Part shown: in pieces, positions 19,098 through 28,370 of the stretch
Numbering within the stretch: the stretch's first letter is position 1
How the letters are laid out: each line of letters begins with the position of its first letter
Assembly (NCBI GenBank): GCA_947632705.1
Contig: CANRQE010000003.1
Location: forward strand, 21,208 to 85,207
Length of the DNA stretch: 64,000 nt
Direction of reading: 5' to 3'
From: an uncultured Coprococcus sp.
GTDB lineage: Bacteria; Bacillota; Clostridia; Lachnospirales; Lachnospiraceae
Made by a program: the position numbers and the translations under genes
Notes under the pieces: model-generated
The model's database searches: none
Seen by the model: the letters and a program-made list of their open reading frames with translations, nothing else
What the model was told of the DNA's origin: nothing

Positions 19098-19364
19098 TTA
19101 TTTTCTTAATCCAAGACTCTCGATCAAAGTTCTGTAGCGCTCGATATCCTTACTCTTCAAGTATGCCAGCAGATTTCTTCTCTGTCCGACCATCTTCAGC
19201 AATCCGCGGTTAGAATGATGATCCTTCGGATTTGCCTTAAAATGCGCATTCAGATCATTGATTCTTGCAGTCAGAAGTGCAATCTGTACCTCTGTTGATC
19301 CGGTATCATTTGCATCCTTCCCATACTTTGCGACAATCTCCTGCTTCTGTTCCTTTGTTATCAT
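19098..19364 (-). CDS. rpsO: 30S ribosomal protein S15
   Basis: Primary binder of the 16S rRNA central domain. 88 aa, the normal length, with the hallmark [16 protein letters not shown] and [21 protein letters not shown], and ending SLGLRK. ATG 19364 has AAGGAGG upstream. Single-gene transcript with its own promoter and terminator; pnp, its usual downstream neighbour, lies 4.6 kb further on. Confidence 0.98.
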   Translation of the reverse strand: MITKEQKQEIVAKYGKDANDTGSTEVQIALLTARINDLNAHFKANPKDHHSNRGLLKMVGQRRNLLAYLKSKDIERYRTLIESLGLRK

Positions 19365-19451
19365 GATAACAATCCTCCTTTATCATATACATGGCATGTA
19401 CTGAGCAAAAGGCTGGAGTATCCTTAAACTAAGCACAAGCTGACTTTGTGT

Positions 19452-19480
19452 ATCGTATCACAGTTTTTTACAAATGTAAA
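19452..19480 (-). promoter_or_regulatory. rpsO promoter
   Basis: TTTACA (19475-19480) and TACGAT (19452-19457), 17-base spacer, with an ~80-nt leader before rpsO. Confidence 0.6.
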
Positions 19481-19519
19481 CCTTTTTATTTATTTATACC
19501 GTCTTTGCTTATTTTTTCG

Positions 19520-19548
19520 TTGAATCAGTTTTCTGAATCATATATAAT
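19520..19548 (+). promoter_or_regulatory. aroC promoter
   Basis: TTGAAT (19520-19525) and a perfect TATAAT (19543-19548), 17-base spacer, ~70 bases before the aroC ATG. It diverges from the rpsO promoter 40 bases away. Confidence 0.7.
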
Positions 19549-19622
19549 AATGCTGAATATGAAATGTTATTTATTTTTCTTAAAAAATATCAATACCACA
19601 AACAGGGCAAGGAGTATACATT

Positions 19623-20723
19623 ATGGCAGGATCAACTTTCGGAAACAAATTTCAGATTACAACATGGGGAGAATCTCACGGAAAAGCACTGGGAGTCGTA
19701 ATAGATGGCTGTCCGGCAGGGCTTCCGCTTACTGAAGCCGATATCCAGCAGTATCTGAACAGACGCAGACCCGGTTTTTCCCTGTTTTCTACTCCCAGAA
19801 AGGAATCTGATACCGTAGAAATCTTATCCGGTATATTTGAGGGCAAAACAACAGGCACGCCTATTTCCATGCTTGTAAAGAATACCTCCCAGCATTCCGG
19901 AGATTATAGTGAGATTGCTTCTTATTACAGACCGGGGCATGCGGATTATACCTATGATGAAAAATACGGATTCAGAGACTACCGGGGCGGCGGACGTTCC
20001 TCCGGACGGGAAACCATCGGCAGAGTAGCCGCCGGCGCCATCGCCGCAAAGCTGTTAGGTATGCTGGGCATATCTTTTACCACCTATGTAGCATCCGTCG
20101 GAACCGTTAAAATAAACAGGGCGCATTTTGATGCTTCTTATATTGCCAAAAATGATCTGAATATGCCGGATCCTGACAGTTATCAGGCTGCATCCGAACT
20201 TTTGTCAGACGTCATGGCTGACAATGATTCCATTGGATCCTCTGTTGAATGTATCATTCATGGGATGCCTGCCGGCATTGGCGAACCTGTATTTGATAAG
20301 CTGGATGCCAGTCTTGCAAAAGCCATTATGTCTATCGGGGCCGTAAAAGCGGTTGAAATCGGAGACGGTACGGAAGTATCTGAAAATCGCGGTTCTTATG
20401 ATAATGACCGCTTTATCATGCAGGATGGAAGAATCACAAAGAAAAGCAATCATGCCGGCGGCATACTCGGCGGCATCAGTGACGGTTCTGACATTCTTCT
20501 GAAAGCACACTTTAAAGCAACCCCTTCTATTGCAAGCCGACAGCAGACGGTCAATCGTGAAAAGGAGAATATTGAAGTTTCCATCAAAGGACGGCATGAC
20601 CCGATCATCGGGCCAAGAGCCGTTGTAGTGGTAGAAGCAATGGCAGCATTGGCCATTTTGGATCTGTTAATAGACAACATGTCTTCCCGTGTAGACAGCC
20701 TGATTGAGTTTTATAAGAAATAA
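19623..20723 (+). CDS. aroC: Chorismate synthase
   Basis: Last step of the shikimate pathway: EPSP to chorismate, requiring reduced FMN. 366 aa, normal length. Family signatures are [18 protein letters not shown] at the N-terminus, [20 protein letters not shown] in the middle and the C-terminal [24 protein letters not shown] precedes the ATG. It stands alone, away from other aro genes, and converges on the FNT channel gene with only 11 bases between stops. Confidence 0.97.
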   Translation: MAGSTFGNKFQITTWGESHGKALGVVIDGCPAGLPLTEADIQQYLNRRRPGFSLFSTPRKESDTVEILSGIFEGKTTGTPISMLVKNTSQHSGDYSEIASYYRPGHADYTYDEKYGFRDYRGGGRSSGRETIGRVAAGAIAAKLLGMLGISFTTYVASVGTVKINRAHFDASYIAKNDLNMPDPDSYQAASELLSDVMADNDSIGSSVECIIHGMPAGIGEPVFDKLDASLAKAIMSIGAVKAVEIGDGTEVSENRGSYDNDRFIMQDGRITKKSNHAGGILGGISDGSDILLKAHFKATPSIASRQQTVNREKENIEVSIKGRHDPIIGPRAVVVVEAMAALAILDLLIDNMSSRVDSLIEFYKK

Positions 20724-20734
20724 AAATGGGAATT

Positions 20735-21592
20735 TTACGATTTGTTCTGTTCCTTGTTTCTGAGTCTGGTGGACACATACATACCCAGACTGATGATAAA
20801 GATACCGCCAATCAGATTTCCGATCGTCACCGGAATCAGATTCGCGCCAAAAAAATGACTGCCTGTTAACTGTTCCCTGATCTGTTCCGGCGTAAAACCA
20901 TACAGCTCACAGGCCTGATTGACATATTGCGGATTGGTAGACGCCAGCATTCCGGCAGGGATATAATACTTGTTCGCACCACAATGCTCAAATCCCGCAA
21001 TCACAAATGCCATGATTGGGAAGAACGCTCCGAACAGCTTTCCTATTGTATCCTTCGCAGAAAGGGTCATTAAAACAGCAGTACAAACAAGAATATTACA
21101 GAGAATTCCTGAACATAAGGCCTCTGAAAAATCCATCTGCACTTTCCCCATGGCTACCTTAATCGTATATGCTCCTAATCTTCCGCCGGAATAATGAAAC
21201 TGACCGGAACAAAAGACCAGATATGCGATCAGGATGGTTCCCAGCATGTTGCTGAAATATACTACGACCAGATTACGCATCATCTGTATCAATGTTATCT
21301 TTTTATCGAAGAGCGCCAGTGAAATCAGACAATTTCCTGTAAAAAGCTCACTGCCGGTCATAATGACCATCATCAGCCCAACAGGAAAGACCACTCCTGC
21401 AATTGTCCGGGCAATTCCAACATCTGTAATATTATGTACTGCAAGGTTAGACGCAACTGCTCCAAGTGCAATAAATATACCGGCGAAAACGCCCTTTATA
21501 ATCATCTTTAACAGATTCAGATTTGCTTTATCAATTCCAAGATTAATTCCATTTTCAACAATCTGTGCGGGAGTATAATAATGATTTTCCAA
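20735..21592 (-). CDS. Formate/nitrite transporter (FNT) family channel
   Basis: Pentameric aquaporin-like channel for small monovalent anions (formate, nitrite, hydrosulfide or lactate depending on clade). 285 aa with six hydrophobic segments. Family marks are TGSELFTGNCLI, the central CNILVCTAVLMT and the pore-histidine segment FEHCGANKYYIPAGML, where most relatives have a branched residue in place of the Gly. The start is TTG at 21592 with AGGAGG five bases upstream. The gene lies 19 bases after xerD. Formate export would fit mixed-acid fermentation and the fhs gene nearby, but the substrate cannot be decided from sequence alone. Confidence 0.88.
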   Translation of the reverse strand: MENHYYTPAQIVENGINLGIDKANLNLLKMIIKGVFAGIFIALGAVASNLAVHNITDVGIARTIAGVVFPVGLMMVIMTGSELFTGNCLISLALFDKKITLIQMMRNLVVVYFSNMLGTILIAYLVFCSGQFHYSGGRLGAYTIKVAMGKVQMDFSEALCSGILCNILVCTAVLMTLSAKDTIGKLFGAFFPIMAFVIAGFEHCGANKYYIPAGMLASTNPQYVNQACELYGFTPEQIREQLTGSHFFGANLIPVTIGNLIGGIFIISLGMYVSTRLRNKEQNKS

Positions 21593-21611
21593 ATGCTCCT
21601 CCTAATATAAT

Positions 21612-22490
21612 CTATGCTCTCGGATGCGCCTTTCTGTATTCTTCCTTTAAACGGCTCTGCTTACTGTTCAGGTAAATCTGCGTTGTAGAAATATCAGCAT
21701 GTCCCAGCATTTCCTGTACAGCTTTTAAATCAGCTCCGTTATTGACAAGATGGGATGCAAAGGAATGCCGAATCATATGTGGTGTAATGTCTTTATCGAT
21801 TCCTGCTTTTGCCGCATAATGCTTAATAATCTTCCAAAAGCCCTGCCTGGTCATCGGAGTGCCTTTACAGTTTGAAAACAGATAATCACTGTCATGGCAC
21901 ATACCTTCTCTTACGCCATTCAGATAGGCCGTCAGCGCATTCTGTGCAGCATCTTCAATTGGTATAATCCTGGATTTATTCGCATCATGACATTCCACAT
22001 AACCCATTTTCAAATTGACATCCCGAACCTTTAAGGTTACAAGCTCTGTAACGCGAATACCTGTTGCATACAACAGCTCAAGCATAGCCCTGTCCCGAAT
22101 CTCCTTTGGCGTTGTATTGCCGGGCTGCTCTAACAGCTTATTTACTTCACTGATTGTCAAAACATCCGGTGCCTTTTTCTCAATCTTTGGCGGTTTCAGG
22201 TGCTCAGACGGATCAGCTTGTACAATCCCCTCGCGCAGTAAAAAATTAAAAAAGGATTTAATCGATGCAATATTTCTGGAAACAGTAGCGACAGACATTC
22301 CCTGTTTCTCAATAAAAAGAATATAGGAATTCAAATTGGTCTCATTTATCGAACGAATATCATCATTTCCCATGCTTTTAAAATAATTTGCAAACTTCAG
22401 CAAATCTCTTTTATATGACGCAATTGTATTATCGCTGGATTTTTTAGTTGTCCTCAGATATTCAACATACTGCTCTATGTAAATCTCCAC
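21612..22490 (-). CDS. xerD: Tyrosine recombinase XerD
   Basis: Site-specific recombinase resolving chromosome dimers at dif together with XerC. 292 aa, typical. An N-terminal SAM-like core-binding domain (to about 110) precedes the catalytic domain with Arg in ATGIRVTELV, HMIRHSFASHL (HxxR), LGHADISTTQIYL (His and nucleophile Tyr). Start is GTG 22490 with AAGGGG upstream. Gene order nudF - small membrane protein - xerD is a clostridial arrangement. Confidence 0.9.
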   Translation of the reverse strand: MEIYIEQYVEYLRTTKKSSDNTIASYKRDLLKFANYFKSMGNDDIRSINETNLNSYILFIEKQGMSVATVSRNIASIKSFFNFLLREGIVQADPSEHLKPPKIEKKAPDVLTISEVNKLLEQPGNTTPKEIRDRAMLELLYATGIRVTELVTLKVRDVNLKMGYVECHDANKSRIIPIEDAAQNALTAYLNGVREGMCHDSDYLFSNCKGTPMTRQGFWKIIKHYAAKAGIDKDITPHMIRHSFASHLVNNGADLKAVQEMLGHADISTTQIYLNSKQSRLKEEYRKAHPRA

Positions 22491-22522
22491 TATTTTTCCC
22501 CTTATTATGTAGACTAATTTAC

Positions 22523-22551
22523 ATTATAAATACAATTTTCAATAAAATCAA
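22523..22551 (-). promoter_or_regulatory. xerD promoter
   Basis: TTGATT (22546-22551) and TATAAT (22523-22528), 17-base spacer, 33 bases upstream of the GTG. The remaining 22552-22656 is AT-rich (long T and A runs) with no gene seen. Confidence 0.65.
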
Positions 22552-22656
22552 ACATATTTTTTTCAAGAAAAACCAAAGTTTTGTGCGTTCTTTACAAAAT
22601 GCACCAAATCATGTATGTTAAATAAATTATGTATACCACATATTGTTAAAATTTTT

Positions 22657-23139
22657 TTAAAATATTTTTATTGCAAACATTTCCAAAAAAGCGTTCACAA
22701 AAATAATTGCAACTACAATTAATTTATTTATAAGAGAATTATGTAACTTTGGATATGGAAGCTCCTGTTTGTCTTGCGATTCCGCCATTGTCAGCTTTAA
22801 AACAATATTATACAGAGTCACAATAACCAAAGCCAGAAAGAAATATAAAATAGTCGGAAACAGACCTTCCAACATGGTTTTTACGGAAATCAGAATACCC
22901 AAAGCGGCTCCGGACAAAAAATCAATCAGGCCGTCCCAAATTCTCCTGTTTGTGACCATTCCGATATATACGAGCAGTATGACCTCTATACTTCTTCTGA
23001 CCATAAGGAGCACGATATCTGAGGGTTCCTGAACATTCATCTGTTGAAATAAAAACCGGACATCATTCAGACAAAAATTTGCAAGGATTGTTCCGGTCAG
23101 TATTCCAAAATAACATAAGAACAGATTTTTTAACTTCAT
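22657..23139 (-). CDS. Four-to-five-helix membrane protein at the SpoIIM position
   Basis: 160 aa from MKLKNLFLCYFG, with hydrophobic segments at about residues 5-25, 45-62, 72-90, 95-117 and 137-156. No motif lets me name it with confidence. Its place between nudF and xerD is where many clostridia carry spoIIM (forespore engulfment), and the general layout resembles a short SpoIIM: glycine-containing helices and an aromatic/acidic C-terminus FLEMFAIKIF. At 160 aa it is shorter than SpoIIM (about 210). The SpoIIM link is an inference from position only. Confidence 0.6.
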   Translation of the reverse strand: MKLKNLFLCYFGILTGTILANFCLNDVRFLFQQMNVQEPSDIVLLMVRRSIEVILLVYIGMVTNRRIWDGLIDFLSGAALGILISVKTMLEGLFPTILYFFLALVIVTLYNIVLKLTMAESQDKQELPYPKLHNSLINKLIVVAIIFVNAFLEMFAIKIF

Positions 23140-23156
23140 TCGCACACCGCCCCAGC

Positions 23157-23195
23157 ATAAAATAAAATACGAGAACAACATTGTCCTCGTATTTT
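23157..23195 (-). terminator. nudF terminator
   Basis: Arms AAAATACGAG (23164-23173) and CTCGTATTTT (23186-23195) with ACAA/TTGT inside; on the minus strand followed by ATTTTATG. It overlaps the leader of the next gene, so that gene may depend on read-through. Confidence 0.6.
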
Positions 23196-23243
23196 ATATG
23201 AAAAACCAGACGGAATTATAACCATACAAAACAACCGTTCTCA

Positions 23244-23774
23244 TCATTTTGCAAATTCCGCTTTATAGGCATAGACTGCAATCAGTGTTTTGGAATCAAC
23301 AATCTCCCCGTTTCTGATCAAATCCATAATCTGCGGCAGGGAAAAGCTTTCCACCTGAATGAATTCATCTGCATCACGATGCATTCTCCCCTTCCGTAAA
23401 TCTGTCCCGATAAAAACAGACGTCCGTTCATTGCTGGTTCCGATTGCAAGAACCGTTTCCGTCAGAAATGTCAATTTCCCGGCTGCATATCCTGTTTCTT
23501 CCTCCAATTCCCGTAAAGCACAGTCCATGGCCGATTCATGAGGCTCCATACAACCTGCCGGAACTTCATATGTCACTTTATCAATCGTATTGCGATACTG
23601 ACTGACCAGAATCAGATTGCCATTTTCATCCACCGGCAATACGCAGGCTCCCGGTACATGATCAATATAATCATATACAACCTGTCTTCCATCCGGTAAT
23701 TTCAGATAATCATTATATACATCAAAAATATGGGCATGATACGCCAATTCCTTTTTTAATCGAATAAATTTCAT
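23244..23774 (-). CDS. nudF: NUDIX hydrolase, ADP-ribose pyrophosphatase type
   Basis: Hydrolyses ADP-ribose (probably) to AMP and ribose-5-phosphate. 176 aa, the usual size. A full NUDIX box is present: GCMEPHESAMDCALRELEEE followed by TGY (Gx5Ex7REUxEExGU), preceded by VPAGC, typical of the ADPR branch. A Pro/Gly-rich SQYRNTIDKVTYEVPAG stretch also fits. Located between rny and the SpoIIM-position gene. Confidence 0.85.
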   Translation of the reverse strand: MKFIRLKKELAYHAHIFDVYNDYLKLPDGRQVVYDYIDHVPGACVLPVDENGNLILVSQYRNTIDKVTYEVPAGCMEPHESAMDCALRELEEETGYAAGKLTFLTETVLAIGTSNERTSVFIGTDLRKGRMHRDADEFIQVESFSLPQIMDLIRNGEIVDSKTLIAVYAYKAEFAK

Positions 23775-23832
23775 ATATCTCCTTCATACAGAACATACTT
23801 TTATCTATTGACTGTTTTGATTGTTTCTGATT

Positions 23833-23868
23833 GAAAAAACAACCCGTAAGCTTTCAGCTTACGGGTTG
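23833..23868 (-). terminator. rny terminator
   Basis: Perfect 12-bp stem CAACCCGTAAGC/GCTTACGGGTTG (23840-23851, 23857-23868), followed on the minus strand by TTTTTTC. It lies 6 bases after the rny stop. Confidence 0.9.
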
Positions 23869-23873
23869 CCTTG

Positions 23874-25424
23874 TTATTTTGCGTAATCTACTACGCGGGA
23901 CTCTCTAATAATATTAACTTTAATCTGACCAGGATATTCCAGTTCATTCTCAATCTGCTTTGCAATATCTCTTGCCAGTAATACCATATCAGAATCACTT
24001 ATGTGCTCAGGAACTACCATTACACGAATTTCTCTACCTGCCTGAATAGCAAATGTCTTATCTACGCCCTTATAAGAATTAGCAATTTCCTCTAATTTCT
24101 TAAGTCTTGTCGTATAGGTCTCCAAAGTCTCTCTTCTTGCGCCAGGTCTGGCGGCTGAAATTGTATCCGCTGCCTGTACAAGACATGCGATCAAAGATTC
24201 AGGTTCGACATCACCATGATGGGATTCAACCGCATTGACAACGATTGCTGATTCCTTATATTTTCTGCATAAATCAGCACCAATCTGAATATGGGAACCT
24301 TCCATCTCATGATCGACCGATTTACCAATATCATGGAGCAAACCGGCACGCTTTGCCATTTTGATATCAACACCTATCTCTCCGGCCAATAAACCACATA
24401 ACTGTGCTACTTCAATCGAATGCTTTAATGCATTCTGTCCATAGCTCGTCCTAAACTTCATCTTACCAAGAAGTCTGACTAATTCAGGATGAATACCGTG
24501 GATCCCCACTTCCAGGGTAGCGGCTTCACCTTCCTCACGCATCATGGTTTCAACTTCCTTCTGCGCTTTTTCTACCATCTCTTCGATTCTTGCCGGGTGG
24601 ATTCGTCCGTCAACGATCAGCTTTTCAAGTGCAATTCTTGCGACCTCACGTCTGACCGGATCAAAGCTTGATAGGATGACTGCTTCCGGTGTATCGTCTA
24701 TAATCAGATCAACACCCGTCATTGTCTCTAAGGTACGGATATTCCTACCCTCTCTACCAATGATCCTTCCCTTCATTTCGTCGTTTGGCAACTGAACAAG
24801 TGAGATTGTTGCTTCAGATACATGATCTGCCGCACACTTCTGTATGGCGGTAACAACATAATCTCTAGCCTTCTTGTTCGCTTCTTCTTTAGCTCTGGTT
24901 TCTAACTCTTTGACCATAACTGCTGTTTCATGCTTCACATCATTCTCAACAGTCTTTAATAAGTATTCCTTTGCCTGTTCAGAGGTTAAACCTGAAATTC
25001 GTTCCAGTTCCTGCAAATGCTTGGCCTGAAGCTCTTCAATCTTTGCTTTCTGCTTTTCAAGCGCACTTTCTCTGGATGCCAGACTGGCTTCCTTCTTTTC
25101 AACTGCCTCCGCTTTCCGGTCAATGTTCTCCTCACGGGCAAGAATCCGTTTCTCCATCCGCGAGAGCTCACCACGTCTGTCCTTGACTTCTTTCTCAAGT
25201 TCATTCTTGGTCTTTAATGCATCTTCCTTCGCTTCCAGCATAATTTCACGCTTTTTTGCTTCAGCACTCTTTTGAGCCTCATCTATAATCTCTCTGGCGG
25301 CCACTTCTGCCTTACCCAGTTTTGCTTCTGCAATATTCTTACGATATGCAATAGCCACAAACCATGTAATGACAATCAGTGCCACTGTAATACAAATATA
25401 GATTACAATTAACCATGGACTCAC
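23874..25424 (-). CDS. rny: Ribonuclease Y
   Basis: Membrane-anchored endoribonuclease that starts mRNA decay in Firmicutes. 516 aa: one N-terminal transmembrane helix (residues 5-26), a long Glu/Lys coiled coil to about 190, a KH domain with [13 protein letters not shown], and an HD domain with [12 protein letters not shown]. Start is GTG 25424 (AAGGAGG seven bases upstream). In Bacillus rny is also near recA and pgsA. Terminator directly after the stop; one-gene transcript. Confidence 0.96.
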   Translation of the reverse strand: MSPWLIVIYICITVALIVITWFVAIAYRKNIAEAKLGKAEVAAREIIDEAQKSAEAKKREIMLEAKEDALKTKNELEKEVKDRRGELSRMEKRILAREENIDRKAEAVEKKEASLASRESALEKQKAKIEELQAKHLQELERISGLTSEQAKEYLLKTVENDVKHETAVMVKELETRAKEEANKKARDYVVTAIQKCAADHVSEATISLVQLPNDEMKGRIIGREGRNIRTLETMTGVDLIIDDTPEAVILSSFDPVRREVARIALEKLIVDGRIHPARIEEMVEKAQKEVETMMREEGEAATLEVGIHGIHPELVRLLGKMKFRTSYGQNALKHSIEVAQLCGLLAGEIGVDIKMAKRAGLLHDIGKSVDHEMEGSHIQIGADLCRKYKESAIVVNAVESHHGDVEPESLIACLVQAADTISAARPGARRETLETYTTRLKKLEEIANSYKGVDKTFAIQAGREIRVMVVPEHISDSDMVLLARDIAKQIENELEYPGQIKVNIIRESRVVDYAK

Positions 25425-25532
25425 AGGAGCACCTCCTTATTAAGTTTTCATTGTACGGAAAATACAACATTAAAAGTTTAATATTTTTAACTTGTTATGT
25501 CAAGCAAAAACATAGAATTCCTTAACATTTTT

Positions 25533-26153
25533 TTAATTTAGGACAGAATCAGCTGAAAAAAGGACATCATTCAGGCATTGTCTGAGTGCAGAATATGAAT
25601 ATCCCTTTCTGATATAACAGGCAAAAATCTTCTCCCGCTGTTCCCGCAGTTCTTCCGGCTGATATCTTCTCAGAATACTTGCCTTCAACCCCTCATATTC
25701 ATCCGGCAGATCCAATTCTTCAAAGGCCTTTTCTATCACGGATAAACTGATGCCTTTTGATAAAAGCTGATATCTGATCTGTTTTCTGCTTTTTTTCATA
25801 AGGTTGTTCCGGATAAAACCGCAGACATATCTGCCATCATCCAGATATCCATAGGTTTTCAGCTTATCAACCGTATCATCAATAATATCCGGCGCATACC
25901 ATGCATTCTCCAGCTTTTTTCTGATGTCTGCCTCGCACTGTTCAGAATACTGCAAGGCAGAAAGTGCACGATTCATGGCTCTTCTGGGCAGATACTCCTT
26001 CCGAAAGGCTTCCAACCTCTCATCTGAGATCTCTCTGCCCTCTTCCAGCTGCATTCTTTTGATATCAGATGCATAGACAATGGAAAACGGTGCATCATTG
26101 ATATACAGACAATATTTTTTTGTGTCAATCTGTCTGATCTCCGTTACAAGCAT
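25533..26153 (-). CDS. recX: Regulatory protein RecX
   Basis: Binds and modulates RecA filaments. 206 aa with the RecX three-helix repeats: ALSALQYSEQCEADIRKKL, VDKLKTYGYLDDGRYV, RKQIRYQLLSKGIS. The ATG shares a base with the recA stop (TAATG), so translation is coupled and RecX is induced with RecA. Confidence 0.9.
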   Translation of the reverse strand: MLVTEIRQIDTKKYCLYINDAPFSIVYASDIKRMQLEEGREISDERLEAFRKEYLPRRAMNRALSALQYSEQCEADIRKKLENAWYAPDIIDDTVDKLKTYGYLDDGRYVCGFIRNNLMKKSRKQIRYQLLSKGISLSVIEKAFEELDLPDEYEGLKASILRRYQPEELREQREKIFACYIRKGYSYSALRQCLNDVLFSADSVLN

Positions 26154-27211
26154 TATGAAAACTCTTTCTGTATGGTAGTAATACCGTCTGTATCTTCGTT
26201 TGTCTCTGTGTTTCCTGACAGGCCAACGCTGCTTCGTACTTTTCCGTCTATCTCACGGCAGACCTCCGGATGTTCCTCCAGATATGCCTTGGCATTCTCG
26301 CGTCCCTGTCCGATCTTATTACCCATATAAGCATACCATGCGCCTGATTTATCCACAATATTGTTTGCAACAGCCAGATCCAGAATATCGCCGGTTTTGG
26401 ATATTCCTTTTCCAAACATAATATCAAATTCTGCTTCCTTAAACGGCGGCGACACCTTGTTCTTTACGACCTTCACTCTGGTTCGGTTACCCACAATCTC
26501 TCCGCCGATTCTAAGGGTGTCTATCCTTCTGACATCCAAACGGACAGATGCATAGAACTTCAATGCACGTCCGCCTGTCGTCACCTCAGGATTTCCAAAT
26601 ACCACGCCTACCTTCTCACGAAGCTGATTGATGAAAATTACGATACAATTGGTCTTGCTCACAACGGCAGTCAGTTTACGCAGTGCCTGGGACATCAATC
26701 TTGCATGAAGCCCCATATGGGAATCTCCCATCTCCCCGTCGATCTCGGCCTTCGGCACCAAAGCTGCAACCGAGTCAACAATCACAATATCCACGGCTCC
26801 GGAGCGTACCATGGTTTCCGTAATCTCCAGTGCCTGTTCTCCGCAATCCGGCTGTGAAATATAAAGATTATCTATATCCACACCGATATTCTTTGCATAA
26901 ACAGGATCTAATGCATGTTCTGCATCAATAAATCCTGCAATACCGCCCATCTTCTGAACCTCTGCAATTACATGAAGTGCCACGGTCGTCTTACCACTGG
27001 ACTCCGGACCAAACACCTCAATGATTCTTCCTCTCGGCATACCGCCGAGTCCCAGTGCAATATCCAGGCTTAAAGATCCTGTAGGTACAACTTCTATATT
27101 CATATTAGCGGCAGAATCTCCAAGCTTCATGACGGAGCCCTTCCCGTACTGCTTCTCAATCTGTGACAAAGCCGCATCCAGAGCTTTCTTTTTATCTTCC
27201 ATATTATCCAT
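26153..27211 (-). CDS. recA: Recombinase A
   Basis: Strand-exchange ATPase and SOS co-protease. 352 aa. Walker [10 protein letters not shown], the MAW block [20 protein letters not shown], loop segments and Walker [13 protein letters not shown] are all intact, with the acidic C-terminus expected. AGGAGGG precedes ATG 27211. A strong promoter and a LexA-type box lie upstream; recX follows with a TAATG overlap. Confidence 0.98.
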   Translation of the reverse strand: MDNMEDKKKALDAALSQIEKQYGKGSVMKLGDSAANMNIEVVPTGSLSLDIALGLGGMPRGRIIEVFGPESSGKTTVALHVIAEVQKMGGIAGFIDAEHALDPVYAKNIGVDIDNLYISQPDCGEQALEITETMVRSGAVDIVIVDSVAALVPKAEIDGEMGDSHMGLHARLMSQALRKLTAVVSKTNCIVIFINQLREKVGVVFGNPEVTTGGRALKFYASVRLDVRRIDTLRIGGEIVGNRTRVKVVKNKVSPPFKEAEFDIMFGKGISKTGDILDLAVANNIVDKSGAWYAYMGNKIGQGRENAKAYLEEHPEVCREIDGKVRSSVGLSGNTETNEDTDGITTIQKEFS

Positions 27212-27225
27212 TTCTATGCCCTCCT

Positions 27226-27239
27226 AAAACATATGTTCG
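27226..27239 (-). promoter_or_regulatory. LexA (SOS) operator of recA
   Basis: Minus-strand CGAACATATGTTTT matches the Gram-positive LexA box CGAAC-N4-GTTYG at nearly every position and lies between the predicted start point (about 27245) and the recA ribosome site. Confidence 0.75.
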
Positions 27240-27251
27240 ATTTCTAATCTT

Positions 27252-27280
27252 ATACTATACAAAAATCATCCGCTTGTCAA
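27252..27280 (-). promoter_or_regulatory. recA promoter
   Basis: A perfect TTGACA (27275-27280) and TAGTAT (27252-27257) with a 17-base spacer. Upstream, 27281-27569 contains no gene that I can support on either strand. Confidence 0.75.
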
Positions 27281-27569
27281 CAATAAAATACCTGGTTCCC
27301 TGCTTTTCATCCGGAAATATCACAAGATCAGACAGGACAGGCAGTTACAGACCCGCCCATACAGCCGGAAACGGCAGTCCGGGTCCGTTGTCAGAATCAG
27401 TATATCTGATTATATGTACAAAAAATTACTCACGCTGATGGAAAAATCCGAAAAATCACTGTTTTAAAGTCCGAAATTTTACGACATGAAATAACAGATT
27501 ACAAAAAAGAAAGCCATATGGAAGAAATAAAAACAAGCAAATGTTTTTGGTCAGTATCCATTACAAAAC

Positions 27570-27600
27570 AGGAAAAATCCGGCCAGCTGTCTGCCGGATT
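27570..27600 (-). terminator. Terminator of the DUF3592 gene
   Basis: Stem AATCCGGC/GCCGGATT (27576-27583, 27593-27600), followed on the minus strand by TTTTCC. It lies 41 bases after the stop codon at 27642. Confidence 0.75.
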
Positions 27601-27641
27601 CTTCCTGAACACATACGAATAAAGTGCCCTGCATCCCTGTC

Positions 27642-28361
27642 TCAGGTCTGCAGCATATCCGTTAACGTCCCTGTATCGACGAGATATTTATAATCGTCAT
27701 CAATATAGACAGGAAAGTTTCTGATATTGTTTTCCTCTATCAAAATCTGGGGATCCGCCCAGATATTTTTACTTTTAAATATATAGGTCTTACCATCTGA
27801 CGGATTCTCCCATCTACAGATAATATTATATGGATGAACCCCGTTCAGCGCATATTTTGTATTGATGTCTGTCCGGACATAATCCGCATCAATCCGTTTT
27901 CCGTTTTCCCTTAATCTTTGTTCGCGTTTTTTGCCTCTTATCCTGATAATCAGTCCGATCACCCCTATGATCAGGAATACAAGTCCGATTCCGGGAAATA
28001 TCAGTAAAAGATAATTCAATGATTTTGCACCAATCCTGTCCGGATGCTCCCTGTCATAATAAATTTCTATCTCTTTTCCCTCATAATAACCGGTGGAATA
28101 ACCGTTTAACCGGGATTCATACGGCTTTCCATCCACATCATAGGAAACATACACCTCATAATTTCTGTCACCGTCTCTGTCCGTGTAAGACGATATATCG
28201 GTAATAACTCCGGTGGTATCAATCTTGTCGCTATAGTCAAATATCCTGATACATACTATAGTGCCGATCAATACAAACAGCATCCCGATACCTGTAAAAA
28301 GAATCCATATCAGATTTTCCTTTTTTTCTTCTCTTGTGTATGTCTGCATTGATTCTTTCAT
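27642..28361 (-). CDS. DUF3592-type membrane protein
   Basis: 239 aa with two transmembrane helices (about residues 17-38 and 117-140). Between them is a soluble domain VTGVITDISSYTDRDGDRNYEVYVSYDVDGKPYESRL with the DUF3592 pattern ending in IYYDREHPDRIGAK; a second related domain follows the second helix. Function unknown in the family. ATG 28361 is one base from AAGGAG and ATG 28349 is 13 bases from it, so the start is uncertain by four codons. It follows the aminotransferase by 9 bases and ends in its own terminator. Confidence 0.75.
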   Translation of the reverse strand: MKESMQTYTREEKKENLIWILFTGIGMLFVLIGTIVCIRIFDYSDKIDTTGVITDISSYTDRDGDRNYEVYVSYDVDGKPYESRLNGYSTGYYEGKEIEIYYDREHPDRIGAKSLNYLLLIFPGIGLVFLIIGVIGLIIRIRGKKREQRLRENGKRIDADYVRTDINTKYALNGVHPYNIICRWENPSDGKTYIFKSKNIWADPQILIEENNIRNFPVYIDDDYKYLVDTGTLTDMLQT

Positions 28362-28370
28362 TCTCCTTCA

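Noticed and set aside
27281..27569. Possible small gene upstream of recA
   Set aside because: Short frames exist but none has a start with a ribosome site or a protein-like composition; left as intergenic.
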